From the NCBI RefSeq assembly GCF_024199945.1, contig NZ_JANADP010000001.1:6696001-6760000 (forward strand): 64,000 bases of DNA, in the 5' to 3' direction. The position numbers were made by a program, and so were the translations under genes. Below the pieces are notes generated by a model that was not told the origin of the DNA, made no database searches, and worked only from the letters and a program-made list of their open reading frames with translations. This stretch comes from Bradyrhizobium sp. CCGUVB4N (GTDB lineage Bacteria > Pseudomonadota > Alphaproteobacteria > Rhizobiales > Xanthobacteraceae). Shown in pieces: positions 50,054 through 59,194 of this stretch (positions within the stretch are counted from its first letter, which is position 1; each line of letters starts with the position of its first letter).

Positions 50054-51412
50054 ATGACCCGACTGCATTTCGCCTCCGCGCTCCTGCCCTCGGGCTGGGC
50101 CAATGACGTGCAGGTGGTGATCACCGCCGGCGCGATCGCGGAGGTGACGCCGGACGTAGCGCCTGCCGCCGGCGACGAGCGCCACGCCATCGCGATTCCG
50201 GGATTGGCGAGCCTGCACAGCCACGCCTTCCAGCGCGGCATGGCAGGGCTTGCCGAACTGCGCGGCAATAGCACCGATACGTTCTGGACCTGGCGCGAAA
50301 CGATGTACCGCTTTGCGCTGGCAATGACGCCGGACGATGTCGCCGCCGTCGCGACCCTGCTTTATGTCGAGATGCTGGAGCAGGGATTTACCCGCGTCGG
50401 CGAATTCCATTATCTACATCACGATCGCGACGGCTCGCACTACGCCGATCCCGCCGAGATGGCCGCACGCATTGCGCAGGCTGCCGAAGCCTCCGGCATC
50501 GGGCTGACGCTGCTGCCAAGTTTTTATGCGCATGGCTCCTTCGGCGGCGCCGCGCCGCACGACGGCCAGCGCCGCTTCATCAACTCTGTCGATCAATTCG
50601 CGAAGCTGATGGCCGCCTCGCGCAAGGCGATCGCAAACTTGCCGGGCGCCAATATCGGCATCGCACCGCACAGTCTGCGCGCAGTGGCGCCGGACGAGCT
50701 CGCGGCGATCATTCCGCTCGCAGAGGGCGGACCTGTGCACATTCATGCCGCCGAGCAGGTGAAGGAGGTCGAGTTTTGCCTGGCCTGGTCGGGACGACGC
50801 CCGGTGCAATGGCTGCTGGAGCATGCGCCGGTCGATCGACGCTGGTGCCTCATTCACGCGACCCACATGACGGATGAAGAAGTCGGTGCATTCGCGAAGA
50901 CCGGCGCAGTGGCGGGTCTCTGCCCTGTCACCGAGGCGAGCCTTGGCGACGGCATCTTTCCAGGGCGGGAATTTCTCGACGCCGGCGGGCTGTTTGGTGT
51001 CGGTACCGATTCCAACGTGCTGGTCGGCGCGGCCGACGAGCTGCGTCAGCTTGAATACGGCCAGCGGCTGAAGCACCGCGCGCGCAACGTGCTCTCAGCC
51101 GGCGCCGGCCGTTCGACCGGTCGCACGCTGTTCGACGTCGCTCTTGCGGGAGGCGCCCGGGCTCTGGCACAGCCGATTGCAGGCCTCACACCGGGTGCCC
51201 GTGCCGACATCGTCACGCTGGACTCTGCACATCCGTCGCTGGCAGGACGCGCGCGCGACCCCGCGATCGACGGCTGGATCTTTGCGGCAGGCAACGGCGC
51301 GATCGATTGCGTCTGGGCCGGCGGCAACAAGCTTGTCGAGAGTGGCCGACATCAATTGCGTCAGGCTGCGCGCGGACGCTTCAACGCAGCCGTACGGAGG
51401 CTCGTTGCATGA
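50054..51412 (+). CDS. hutF: Formimidoylglutamate deiminase
   Basis: 452 residues. Converts N-formiminoglutamate to N-formylglutamate and ammonia, the marker of the five-step histidine pathway. Amidohydrolase metal residues are in SLHSHAFQRGMAGLAE, HIHAAEQVKEVEFCL, LIHATHMTDEEV and GVGTDSNVLVGAADELRQLEY. Divergent from hutI; its stop overlaps the hutC start. Confidence 0.95.
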   Translation: MTRLHFASALLPSGWANDVQVVITAGAIAEVTPDVAPAAGDERHAIAIPGLASLHSHAFQRGMAGLAELRGNSTDTFWTWRETMYRFALAMTPDDVAAVATLLYVEMLEQGFTRVGEFHYLHHDRDGSHYADPAEMAARIAQAAEASGIGLTLLPSFYAHGSFGGAAPHDGQRRFINSVDQFAKLMAASRKAIANLPGANIGIAPHSLRAVAPDELAAIIPLAEGGPVHIHAAEQVKEVEFCLAWSGRRPVQWLLEHAPVDRRWCLIHATHMTDEEVGAFAKTGAVAGLCPVTEASLGDGIFPGREFLDAGGLFGVGTDSNVLVGAADELRQLEYGQRLKHRARNVLSAGAGRSTGRTLFDVALAGGARALAQPIAGLTPGARADIVTLDSAHPSLAGRARDPAIDGWIFAAGNGAIDCVWAGGNKLVESGRHQLRQAARGRFNAAVRRLVA

Positions 51413-52137
51413 GCCTCGCCACCGACGCGACCGACAAGCCCACGCTCTACAAGCGCATCCGCGCCGACATCGAAAAGCGTATCCTGACCGGCGAATGGCC
51501 ACCCGGCCACCGCATTCCCTTCGAGCACGAGCTGGTCGCACGCTACGGCTGCTCGCGCATGACGGTGAACAAGGCGCTGTCGGAGCTCGCGCAGGCCGAC
51601 CTGATCGAGCGCCGGCGCCGCGCCGGCTCGTTCGTCCGCCGGCCGCAGCATCAGTCTGCAGTGCTGAAGATCGCCGACATCCGCGCCGAGATCACGGCGC
51701 TCGGCCGCGGCTATGGCTATGAGCTGATCAGCCGCAAGCTTCGCGCGGCGACCGCGGCCGATCGCGAGCGTCTTGGTGTCAAGAAAGCCGGCAAGGTGGT
51801 CGCGATCAGCTGCCGCCACAGCGCCGACAACGTGCCGTTTGCGGTCGAGGACCGGCTGATCGATCTCGCGTCCGTGCCAAATGCCGCGTCCGCGGATTTT
51901 TCGCGCGAGCCGCCGGGTTCGTGGCTGCTTCATCATGTCCCATGGACAGAGGCCGAGCATACGATCAGCGCCATTGTCGCGGATGACCGCACGGCGGAAG
52001 CGCTCGACATCGCCGTCGGAGCACCCTGTCTCGTGATCGACCGCTATACCTGGCGCAGCGCGCGCACCATCACCGCGGTGCGGCTGCTCTATCCCGGTGA
52101 CTCTCACCGCCTTGTCGCCCGATTCAAGGGAGGCTGA
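51409..52137 (+). CDS. hutC: Histidine utilisation repressor, GntR family
   Basis: 242 residues from ATG 51409 (overlap ATGA with hutF). N-terminal GntR winged helix: LYKRIRADIEKRILTGEWPPGHRIP and ARYGCSRMTVNKALSELAQADLIERRRRAGSFV. The C-terminal UTRA domain binds urocanate in HutC. It should bind the palindrome upstream of hutF. Confidence 0.95.
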   Translation: MSLATDATDKPTLYKRIRADIEKRILTGEWPPGHRIPFEHELVARYGCSRMTVNKALSELAQADLIERRRRAGSFVRRPQHQSAVLKIADIRAEITALGRGYGYELISRKLRAATAADRERLGVKKAGKVVAISCRHSADNVPFAVEDRLIDLASVPNAASADFSREPPGSWLLHHVPWTEAEHTISAIVADDRTAEALDIAVGAPCLVIDRYTWRSARTITAVRLLYPGDSHRLVARFKGG

Positions 52138-52243
52138 GAGAACGATGTCGGCACAAATCGTGCAACGCTTCGGGCAACGGTCCATTGGGGCCGACAGAGA
52201 TCAACAGGACGTCAAACCATCGATCGGCAAGAGGACGACAATC

Positions 52244-53188
52244 ATGCGTAGTTCGACAGTTTTTGCGACAATCATTGCTCTCGCAGCCGCCACTCCCGTG
52301 CTCGCCGACGACGTCAAGGTCGGCGTCGGCATCTCCGGATGGACGGGCTTCGCGCCGCTGACGCTGGCGAAGGAAGCCGGCATCTTCAAGAAGAACGGCC
52401 TCGACGTCACCATCAAGAAGATCCCGCAGAAGGACCGCCATCTCGCGATCGCCTCCGGCGACGTGCAGTGCGCGGCGACCACGGTCGAGACCTGGATCTC
52501 CTGGAACGCCAACGGCGTCGCGACCAAGCAGATCTTCCAGCTCGACAAGAGCTTCGGCGCCGACGGCATGGCCGTGCGCAACGACGTCGCCTCGATCAAG
52601 GAGCTTAAGGGCAAGACCGTTGCCGCATCCGCGCCAGGCACCTCGCCCTATTTCGCGCTGGCCTGGATGCTGAAGAAGAACGGCCTCACGGTGAAGGACG
52701 TCACCGTCGTGAACCTCGAGCCGGCTGCGGCTGCGCAGGCCTTCGTCTCCGGCCAGAACGACGCTGCGATGACCTACGAGCCGTATCTGTCGACCGTGCG
52801 CGCCGCGCCGGACAAGGGCAAGATCATCGCCACCACGCTGGACTACCCGATCGTGATGGACACATTCGGCTGCACGCCGAAATTCCTCAGCGAAAACCCG
52901 AAGGCAGCGCAGGCACTGGCCGACAGCTATTTCGAATCGCTCGACATGATCGCCAAGGACCAGGCCAAGGCCTATGAGATCATGGGCGCCGACGTGAAGC
53001 AGACCGGCGAAGCGTTCGGCAACTCGGCCAAATATCTGCGCTGGCAGGACAAGGCCGCGAACCAGAAGTTCTTCGCGGGCGACTTCCTCGCCTTCAACAA
53101 GGATGCCGCCGACCTCCTGCTCGAGATCGGCATCATCAAGTCCGCGCCGAAGGTCGAGGACCTCTACGACGCAAGTTTCATCAAGTAA
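52244..53188 (+). CDS. ABC transporter substrate-binding protein (NMT1/TauA type) in hut region
   Basis: 314 residues from ATG 52244 (AGAGGA upstream). Signal peptide ends TPVLADD. Mature start VKVGVGISGWTGFAPLTLAKEAGIFKKNGLDV is the typical nitrate/taurine/pyrimidine-precursor binding fold; VAASAPGTSPYFALAWMLKKNGL follows. Position behind hutC suggests a histidine-related or amide ligand; not shown by sequence. Confidence 0.9.
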   Translation: MRSSTVFATIIALAAATPVLADDVKVGVGISGWTGFAPLTLAKEAGIFKKNGLDVTIKKIPQKDRHLAIASGDVQCAATTVETWISWNANGVATKQIFQLDKSFGADGMAVRNDVASIKELKGKTVAASAPGTSPYFALAWMLKKNGLTVKDVTVVNLEPAAAAQAFVSGQNDAAMTYEPYLSTVRAAPDKGKIIATTLDYPIVMDTFGCTPKFLSENPKAAQALADSYFESLDMIAKDQAKAYEIMGADVKQTGEAFGNSAKYLRWQDKAANQKFFAGDFLAFNKDAADLLLEIGIIKSAPKVEDLYDASFIK

Positions 53189-53199
53189 GCCCCGACACA

Positions 53200-53230
53200 G
53201 CGCTGGTCCTGCCCCGCGGCGGACCAGCGC
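53200..53230 (+). promoter_or_regulatory. Intercistronic hairpin between binding protein and permease
   Basis: GCGCTGGTCC (53200-53209) and GGACCAGCGC (53221-53230) around an 11-base loop. A stem here usually protects the upstream mRNA so that binding protein is made in excess of permease. Confidence 0.6.
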
Positions 53231-53257
53231 AAGATCGACCATTCGGATAGACCATCG

Positions 53258-54031
53258 ATGCGTCCCCTGGATTCCGTGACATCGAGGCAGCGCGTGGCCT
53301 ATGGCCTCGCGTTCTTCGTGCTGTTCGTTGCCCTCTGGTCCTGGGCCACCTTCGGCGGCCATGTGTCAAAAACCTTCCTCGCCAATCCGCTGACCATGCT
53401 GCAGGAGGGCTATGACCTTCTGGCCAAGCAGGGATTTCTGTTCGACATCGGCATGACGATCTGGCGCGTCGTCGGCGGCTTTGCCCTGGCCGCGATCATC
53501 GCGGTACCGCTTGGCGTGTTGATGGGCGCCTACAAGCCGATCGAAGCCTTCCTCGAACCGTTCGTCTCCTTTGCGCGCTATCTGCCTGCCTCGGCCTTCA
53601 TTCCGCTCCTGATCCTGTGGGCCGGCATCGGCGAATTGCAGAAACTGCTGGTCATCTTCATCGGCTCGGTATTCCAGGTCATCCTGATGGTCGCCGTGAC
53701 AGTTGGCGCGACGCGGCGCGATCTGGTGGAGGCCGCCTATACTCTCGGCGCCAGTGACCGCGGCATCATCCGCCGCGTGCTGCTGCCCTCCTCCGCGCCC
53801 GAGATCGCGGAGATCCTGCGGCTGGTGCTGGGCTGGGCCTGGACTTACGTCATCGTCGCCGAGCTGATCGGCTCGTCCTCCGGCATCGGCCACATGATCA
53901 CCGACAGCCAGGCGCTGCTCAATACCGGTCAGATCATCTTCGGCATCATCGTCATCGGGCTGATCGGCCTCCTCTCGGACTTCATGTTCAAGGCATTCAA
54001 CGCCTGGCTGTTTCCGTGGAGGCTCGCATGA
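53258..54031 (+). CDS. ABC transporter permease (SsuC/TauC type)
   Basis: 257 residues, six hydrophobic segments. The EAA loop region is RRDLVEAAYTLGASDRGIIRRVLLPSSAPEIAEIL. C-terminal GSSSGIGHMITDSQALLNT is typical of the class. Overlaps the ATPase start (ATGA). Confidence 0.92.
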   Translation: MRPLDSVTSRQRVAYGLAFFVLFVALWSWATFGGHVSKTFLANPLTMLQEGYDLLAKQGFLFDIGMTIWRVVGGFALAAIIAVPLGVLMGAYKPIEAFLEPFVSFARYLPASAFIPLLILWAGIGELQKLLVIFIGSVFQVILMVAVTVGATRRDLVEAAYTLGASDRGIIRRVLLPSSAPEIAEILRLVLGWAWTYVIVAELIGSSSGIGHMITDSQALLNTGQIIFGIIVIGLIGLLSDFMFKAFNAWLFPWRLA

Positions 54032-54813
54032 CGACCCTCAAGATCGAACAGGTCTCGCGGACTTTCCCCGCGCGCCACGGCAACGCTCCCACGAGAGCGC
54101 TGGAGCCGACCGACCTCACCATCGGCAACAACGACTTCGTCACGATCCTTGGGCCCTCCGGCTGCGGCAAGTCCACTCTGCTTCGCATCGTCGCCGGCCT
54201 CGATCGCCCGACCGGCGGGCGTGTCACGCTTGACGGGCGCGAGGTCACCGGCCCCGGCGCCGATCGCGGCATGGTGTTCCAGTCCTACACGCTGTTTCCC
54301 TGGCTCACCGTGCGCGAGAACATCGCCTTCGGCCTGCGCGAGCGCGGCGTGTCAGAAGCGGAGCGCACCAAGATCGCCGACGCCTTCATCCGCCAGGTCG
54401 GCCTGTCCGGCTTCGAGAACCACTGGCCAAAGCAGCTCTCCGGCGGCATGCAGCAGCGCACCGCGATTGCGCGCGCGCTCGCCAATGATCCGAAGATCCT
54501 GCTGCTCGACGAACCTTTCGGCGCACTGGACAACCAGACCCGCGCCCTGATGCAGGAAATGCTGCTGGGCATCTGGGAGCGCGACCAGAAGACGGTGCTG
54601 TTCGTGACCCACGACATCGAGGAGGCGATCTTCCTCGGCAGCCGCGTCATCGTCATGAGCGCGCGTCCCGGCCGGATCAAGGCCGAGATCAATGTGGACC
54701 TGCCGCATCCACGCTCCTACAAGATCAAGACCACGCCGGAATTCGTCCAGCTGAAGGAACGGCTGGTCGAGGAGATCCGCACCGAGGCTCTGAAGGTTGC
54801 CGAACATGCCTGA
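54028..54813 (+). CDS. ABC transporter ATP-binding protein (SsuB/TauB type)
   Basis: 261 residues from ATG 54028; a GTG 12 bases earlier is possible. Walker A GPSGCGKST, Q-loop VFQSYTLFPW, signature LSGGMQQRTAIARAL, Walker B ILLLDEPFGALD, switch VTHDIEEAIF. All canonical, unlike the ATPase at 1996-2736. Confidence 0.94.
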   Translation: MTTLKIEQVSRTFPARHGNAPTRALEPTDLTIGNNDFVTILGPSGCGKSTLLRIVAGLDRPTGGRVTLDGREVTGPGADRGMVFQSYTLFPWLTVRENIAFGLRERGVSEAERTKIADAFIRQVGLSGFENHWPKQLSGGMQQRTAIARALANDPKILLLDEPFGALDNQTRALMQEMLLGIWERDQKTVLFVTHDIEEAIFLGSRVIVMSARPGRIKAEINVDLPHPRSYKIKTTPEFVQLKERLVEEIRTEALKVAEHA

Positions 54814-56038
54814 CACTCACCCCCGCGCCAATGGCGAGCGCGTCCTCGCCGATCTCAATGCGCTGCGTGCCCTCGGCGCCTACAAGACCGGCGTGCACAA
54901 GCCAACATTCTCGGCGCCGCACAAGCAATCGCTGGACTGGCTGGTGCGGAAGCTGCCCGAGGCCGACCTCACCGGCGCGATCGACGGCATCGGCAACATC
55001 GTCGGCACCAGCACGAAGTCGGGTCCAAAACTGCTCGCTGGCTCGCATCTGGAAAGCCAGAACTACGCCGGCTGGCTCGATGGCCCGCTCGGCGTCGTCT
55101 ATGCGCTCGAGGCCGCGCGCGTGCTCAATACCGATCCCTCCGTGAACGGCTCGGTCGAGGTGGCCGCATGGGTTGACGAGGAAGGCCATTTCGGCAGCTT
55201 CCTCGGCTCGCGCTCCTATGTCGGGCAGGTGACCGAGGCCGAGATCGACGTCGCGCGCGATCGCACCAATGGACGCGCCATGCGAGATGCGCTCGGCGAC
55301 ATGGGGCTCACTGGACGACCGCGCGTCACGGCCGAGCCCGGACGGCATGTCGGCTATCTCGAGGCGCATATCGAGCAGGGCGACACGCTCGAGAGCGGCA
55401 AGCTCGCGATCGGCGTGGTGACCTCCATCGTCGGCATCTGGCAGTACCGCATCAATTTCACCGGCGAGCAGAACCACGCCGGCACCACGCGCATGGCCGT
55501 GCGCAAGGACGCCGGCCTCGCGTTGGCCAGATTTTGCGTGGCGATCGACGAGCGTTTCCCGGCAGCGTGCGGCCCCCGTACGGTCTGGACCACCGGCCGC
55601 ATCACGCTCGATCCGGGCGCGCCGAGCATCATTCCAGGCGGCGCGGAGATGCTGTTCCAGATCCGCGACGACAATCCGGCCGTGATCGCGCGGCTGGAAG
55701 AGCTGTTGCGAACCATGGCGGACGAGGCCAACGCCAAAGGCCCGTGTACCGCGACCGTGGAGCGGATCCGCGTGGGCGCGCCCGCCATGATGGATACAGG
55801 CTTCCAGGACGCGATAGATGCCGCGAGCAAGGCCCTGGCCGGCGGACGATCGCTGCGCATGCCGAGCGGCGCCGGTCACGATGCACAGATGCTCGCGACG
55901 ATCATGCCCGCCGGCATGCTGTTCGTGCCCTCGATCGGCGGCATCAGCCATCACTGGACCGAAAACACCGCCGATGCCGACATCGTCACCGGCGCGCAAG
56001 TCTTCGTCGACGCCTGCCGACGAATACTGGCACCCTAG
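54806..56038 (+). CDS. M20-family Zn-dependent amidohydrolase (carbamoylase/allantoate amidohydrolase-like)
   Basis: 410 residues from ATG 54806, overlapping the ATPase end by 8 bases. Metal motifs of the AllC/AmaB group: AGSHLESQNYAGWLDGPLGV, WVDEEGHFG, EAHIEQGDTLESG, then GEQNHAGTTRMAVRKDA and PSGAGHDAQM. These enzymes cleave N-carbamoyl or similar amide bonds. As it ends the importer operon behind hutC, it may act on the imported compound, or on N-formylglutamate in place of HutG; both are inference. Its TAG stop shares the CTAG at 56035-56038 with the bamA stop. Confidence 0.9.
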   Translation: MPDTHPRANGERVLADLNALRALGAYKTGVHKPTFSAPHKQSLDWLVRKLPEADLTGAIDGIGNIVGTSTKSGPKLLAGSHLESQNYAGWLDGPLGVVYALEAARVLNTDPSVNGSVEVAAWVDEEGHFGSFLGSRSYVGQVTEAEIDVARDRTNGRAMRDALGDMGLTGRPRVTAEPGRHVGYLEAHIEQGDTLESGKLAIGVVTSIVGIWQYRINFTGEQNHAGTTRMAVRKDAGLALARFCVAIDERFPAACGPRTVWTTGRITLDPGAPSIIPGGAEMLFQIRDDNPAVIARLEELLRTMADEANAKGPCTATVERIRVGAPAMMDTGFQDAIDAASKALAGGRSLRMPSGAGHDAQMLATIMPAGMLFVPSIGGISHHWTENTADADIVTGAQVFVDACRRILAP

Positions 56039-58551
56039 AACGACGTACCGCCGCCGAACCTGAACTGCTGGACGATGTCGTATTTACCCTTCGTCAGCGG
56101 CACCGCGTAGTCGAAGCGCAGCGGGCCGAACGGCGAGGCCCAGATCAGGCCGACGCCGACCGACGAGCGCACCACACTGCTGTCGTCATATTGCAGTCCG
56201 CAGGTCGGACAGGCCTTGGTATTGACTTCACCCGTCGCCGCCCATGACGTCGGCCCCTGATAACCCCAGAGCGAGCCGGCATCAGCGTAGACTGCGCCCT
56301 TCAGGCCGACTTCCTTGGGCAGGAACCAGAACGGCATCTGCATTTCCATGGACGCGCCCCAGTACTTCGTACCGCCGAGCGCATCGCCGGTGGCGCCGAA
56401 GCTTGCATAGGTGATGTCACGCGGACCGATACCGTTGGGCGCGAAGCCGCGCACGAGGTTCGGGCCCATCTGGAAGTGATCCAGCATCCGCAGATCGTTG
56501 TTGCCGATCTTGTTGAGAACACCGCCCTGGAGATGGATCACACTGATAATCTCGGACACCAGCGGCGTGTAGTATTTGGTGTCCAGCGCGGTCTTCAGAT
56601 AAGTGACGTCGCCGCCCACTCCGGCAAAATCCTGCTTGAAGTCGACGAGCAGGCCGTCGTTCGGGTTCTTGGTGTTGTCGAGTGTGTTGTAGGTGAGCGT
56701 GTAACCCACGGCCGACGTCAAGGTCGGGCCGTTCGCCAATTCCTTGCGGATCGGCAGGCTCGATTCGCCGTCAGCATAACAGCCGTAGCCGTAGTATCCC
56801 GAGCTCGTCGAGTTGGTGGGATCCACTCCGCCCAACACGTTCTGGATATAGGCCGGCGTCGGGTTGAAGGCCAGCGACGTGTTGGCTGCGTTGTTGTTGC
56901 AATTGTTGTAGGCGGTGGGGAGCGTGATGGTCTGCTGATAGAGCGAGTAGCGGAGCTGGAGCGACAGGTCCTCGCGCAGCGCGAAGCCCAGGCGCGGCGA
57001 GAAGCCGAGCGTCGTCACCGAGTAGCTGGTATAGCTGTTCGACAAATTCTCGCGCCAGTAGGTGTCAAGTCCGAGTGCGATCCGGTAGTCGAGCAAATAG
57101 GGCTCGACAAAGGACAGCGACACGCCGCGGGCATATTGGCCGTAGGTCACCGACGCCTTGGCATAGAGGCCCTTGCCGAACAGGTTGCGCTCGGAGACCG
57201 AGACCTCGGCGAGCGCGCCGTCGGTCGTGGAGTAGCCGCCAGAGACCGAGAAATCGCCGGTCGACTTCTCCTCCATGTCAACAATCAGGATCACGCGGTC
57301 GCTGGACGAGCCGGGCTCCGTGGTGATCTTGACGGTCTTGAAATAGTCGAGGTTCTTCAACCGGCGCTCGGCGCGGTCGACCAGGGCGCGGTTGTAGGCG
57401 TCACCCTCGGAGATGTCGAACTCGCGGCGGATCACGTAGTCTCGCGTGCGGGTATTGCCCCGCAGGCTGATACGCTCGATATAGGTGCGCGGGCCTTCAT
57501 CGACGTTAAACACCACCGAGACGGTGTGTGATTCGAAATTGCGGTCGCCGCTCGGTCGCACCACGGCAAACGCGTAGCCGCGGCGCGAGGCCTCGATCTG
57601 CATCTCCTCGGTAGACTTCTCGACCAGCTCGACATTGTAGAGCGAACCGACATTGACGCGCGAAATGCCGCGCAGCGTACTCGCGTCGAAATTGGCGATG
57701 CTGGAGCGGAACTCGACCGCGCCGACACGGTACTGCTGACCTTCCTCGATCTTGAAAGTGACGAGGAAGCCCTTCTTGTCCGGATCATATTCGGTCAGCG
57801 CCGCTACGACCTGCGCGTCGGCGAAGCCGTTCTTGAGATAGAATCGGCGGATCAGGTCACGGTCGGCCTCGACACGGTCGGGATCGTAGATGTCACCGCT
57901 TGAGAGGAAGCTCAGCAGATTGGTCTCATGGGTCTTGATCACGTCGCGCAGGCGCGCGGCCGAGTAAGCGCTGTTGCCGATGAACTCGATCGATTTGACG
58001 CCGGTCTTGGCGCCCTCCTCAACCGTAAAGACGAGATCGACGCGATTGTTCGGCTGCTCGATGATTTCAGGCGTGACGCGCACGTCGTAGCGGCCCGAGC
58101 GGCGATAGATCTCGGCGATCCGCAGCGTGTCGGATTGCACCATCGCGCGCGAGAAGGTCCCGCGCGGCTTGGACTGGACCTCCGCCGTGAGCTGCTCGTC
58201 CTTGATCTTCTTGTTGCCCTCGAAGGCAACGCGACCGATCACGGCGTTTTCCACCACCGACACGACGATATGGCCGCCCGCCCGGTTGACTTTCACATCC
58301 TGAAACAGACCGGTCTCGATCAATGCCTTGAGACCGTCGTCGAGAGCCGCCTGGTCGAACTGCCCGTTGGGGCTGGCCTTGAAGTAGGAGCGAACCGTCT
58401 CGGCCTCGACGCGGCGATTACCTTCGACCACGATCGTATCATTGACTTGCGCCGCCGCGACCGGCTGCGGCAACAGCACCGAGGTCAGTGAAGTTGCAAT
58501 CGACACGCCACCCACGACCGCCGCGACAAGCCAGGCCCGCAAAAACGACAT
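56035..58551 (-). CDS. bamA: Outer membrane assembly factor BamA, stand-alone copy
   Basis: 838 residues from ATG 58551 (AGGTGTGGA upstream). Signal peptide ends PVAAAQ. Five POTRA domains (about 40-420), starting with NDTIVVEGNRRVEAETVRSYF, are followed by a 16-strand barrel with the conserved VRGF (NLVRGFAPNGIGPRD), and it ends VPLTKGKYDIVQQFRFGGGT plus SF with terminal Phe. It inserts barrel proteins into the outer membrane. The usual neighbours (rseP, lpxD, fabZ, lpxA) are absent on either side, so this is probably a second copy. Confidence 0.93.
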   Translation of the reverse strand: MSFLRAWLVAAVVGGVSIATSLTSVLLPQPVAAAQVNDTIVVEGNRRVEAETVRSYFKASPNGQFDQAALDDGLKALIETGLFQDVKVNRAGGHIVVSVVENAVIGRVAFEGNKKIKDEQLTAEVQSKPRGTFSRAMVQSDTLRIAEIYRRSGRYDVRVTPEIIEQPNNRVDLVFTVEEGAKTGVKSIEFIGNSAYSAARLRDVIKTHETNLLSFLSSGDIYDPDRVEADRDLIRRFYLKNGFADAQVVAALTEYDPDKKGFLVTFKIEEGQQYRVGAVEFRSSIANFDASTLRGISRVNVGSLYNVELVEKSTEEMQIEASRRGYAFAVVRPSGDRNFESHTVSVVFNVDEGPRTYIERISLRGNTRTRDYVIRREFDISEGDAYNRALVDRAERRLKNLDYFKTVKITTEPGSSSDRVILIVDMEEKSTGDFSVSGGYSTTDGALAEVSVSERNLFGKGLYAKASVTYGQYARGVSLSFVEPYLLDYRIALGLDTYWRENLSNSYTSYSVTTLGFSPRLGFALREDLSLQLRYSLYQQTITLPTAYNNCNNNAANTSLAFNPTPAYIQNVLGGVDPTNSTSSGYYGYGCYADGESSLPIRKELANGPTLTSAVGYTLTYNTLDNTKNPNDGLLVDFKQDFAGVGGDVTYLKTALDTKYYTPLVSEIISVIHLQGGVLNKIGNNDLRMLDHFQMGPNLVRGFAPNGIGPRDITYASFGATGDALGGTKYWGASMEMQMPFWFLPKEVGLKGAVYADAGSLWGYQGPTSWAATGEVNTKACPTCGLQYDDSSVVRSSVGVGLIWASPFGPLRFDYAVPLTKGKYDIVQQFRFGGGTSF

Positions 58552-58791
58552 TCCACACCTCAAGAGCACCTGACTTGCTCTGAAACGGGAAAGCTGTGGC
58601 CACGGTGTGGCTTTCAGATTGCTGTACTGTTTCTGCGGATTGAGTTTGATTGATCCGCCGAAGCACATAGCGCCCTACGCACGGCGTTTGCGCAAATCGC
58701 CAGACATATCAGGCAAAACAAGGCTTGTTTACACGCCGCTGGAGCGATGCGAGAGCCGCGGACATCAGCCAACGCGCATGGGATGTCCGCA

Positions 58792-59160
58792 ATGAAGCCG
58801 ATCGTCACGACCAGTCTGGCGCTGGTCGCCATCCTCGCCTCGACCGTGGCCACCAACGCCGACACGGTCGGCAGGCGCGACCGCCTGCAGTTGTCGAAAG
58901 AGGCCGTCTATGAGTACGGCCCGCACGGCCCTAATCGGACCTATCAATCCGGCTCCCGCACGCGCATCTATGTCAGCAAGCGCTCCTGGCTGGATGGCGG
59001 GACCGAGGTTCTCCCCGGCGACCGCAAGTTCAGCGACTACGCCTATCCACCCGGCACGTCATTCGCCAATCAGAATAACAACCGCCCGCTCGACCGGCAG
59101 CCGCTCAGCCCGGCTTCGGACCTCGGCGGATTTGCGCAGAGGATCCCGCTCGCCTGGTAA
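58792..59160 (+). CDS. Small secreted hypothetical protein
   Basis: 122 residues from ATG 58792; an ATG at 58783 is also possible. Signal peptide ends near TNADT. Mature part is rich in Tyr, Arg, Gly and Pro (YEYGPHGPNRTYQSGSRTRIY, SDYAYPPGTSFANQNNNRP). Divergent from bamA across 240 bases. Widely found in Bradyrhizobium to my knowledge without function. Confidence 0.7.
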   Translation: MKPIVTTSLALVAILASTVATNADTVGRRDRLQLSKEAVYEYGPHGPNRTYQSGSRTRIYVSKRSWLDGGTEVLPGDRKFSDYAYPPGTSFANQNNNRPLDRQPLSPASDLGGFAQRIPLAW

Positions 59161-59194
59161 CGGGCTTGGGACCATCTCGCACGCCCGTCACATC

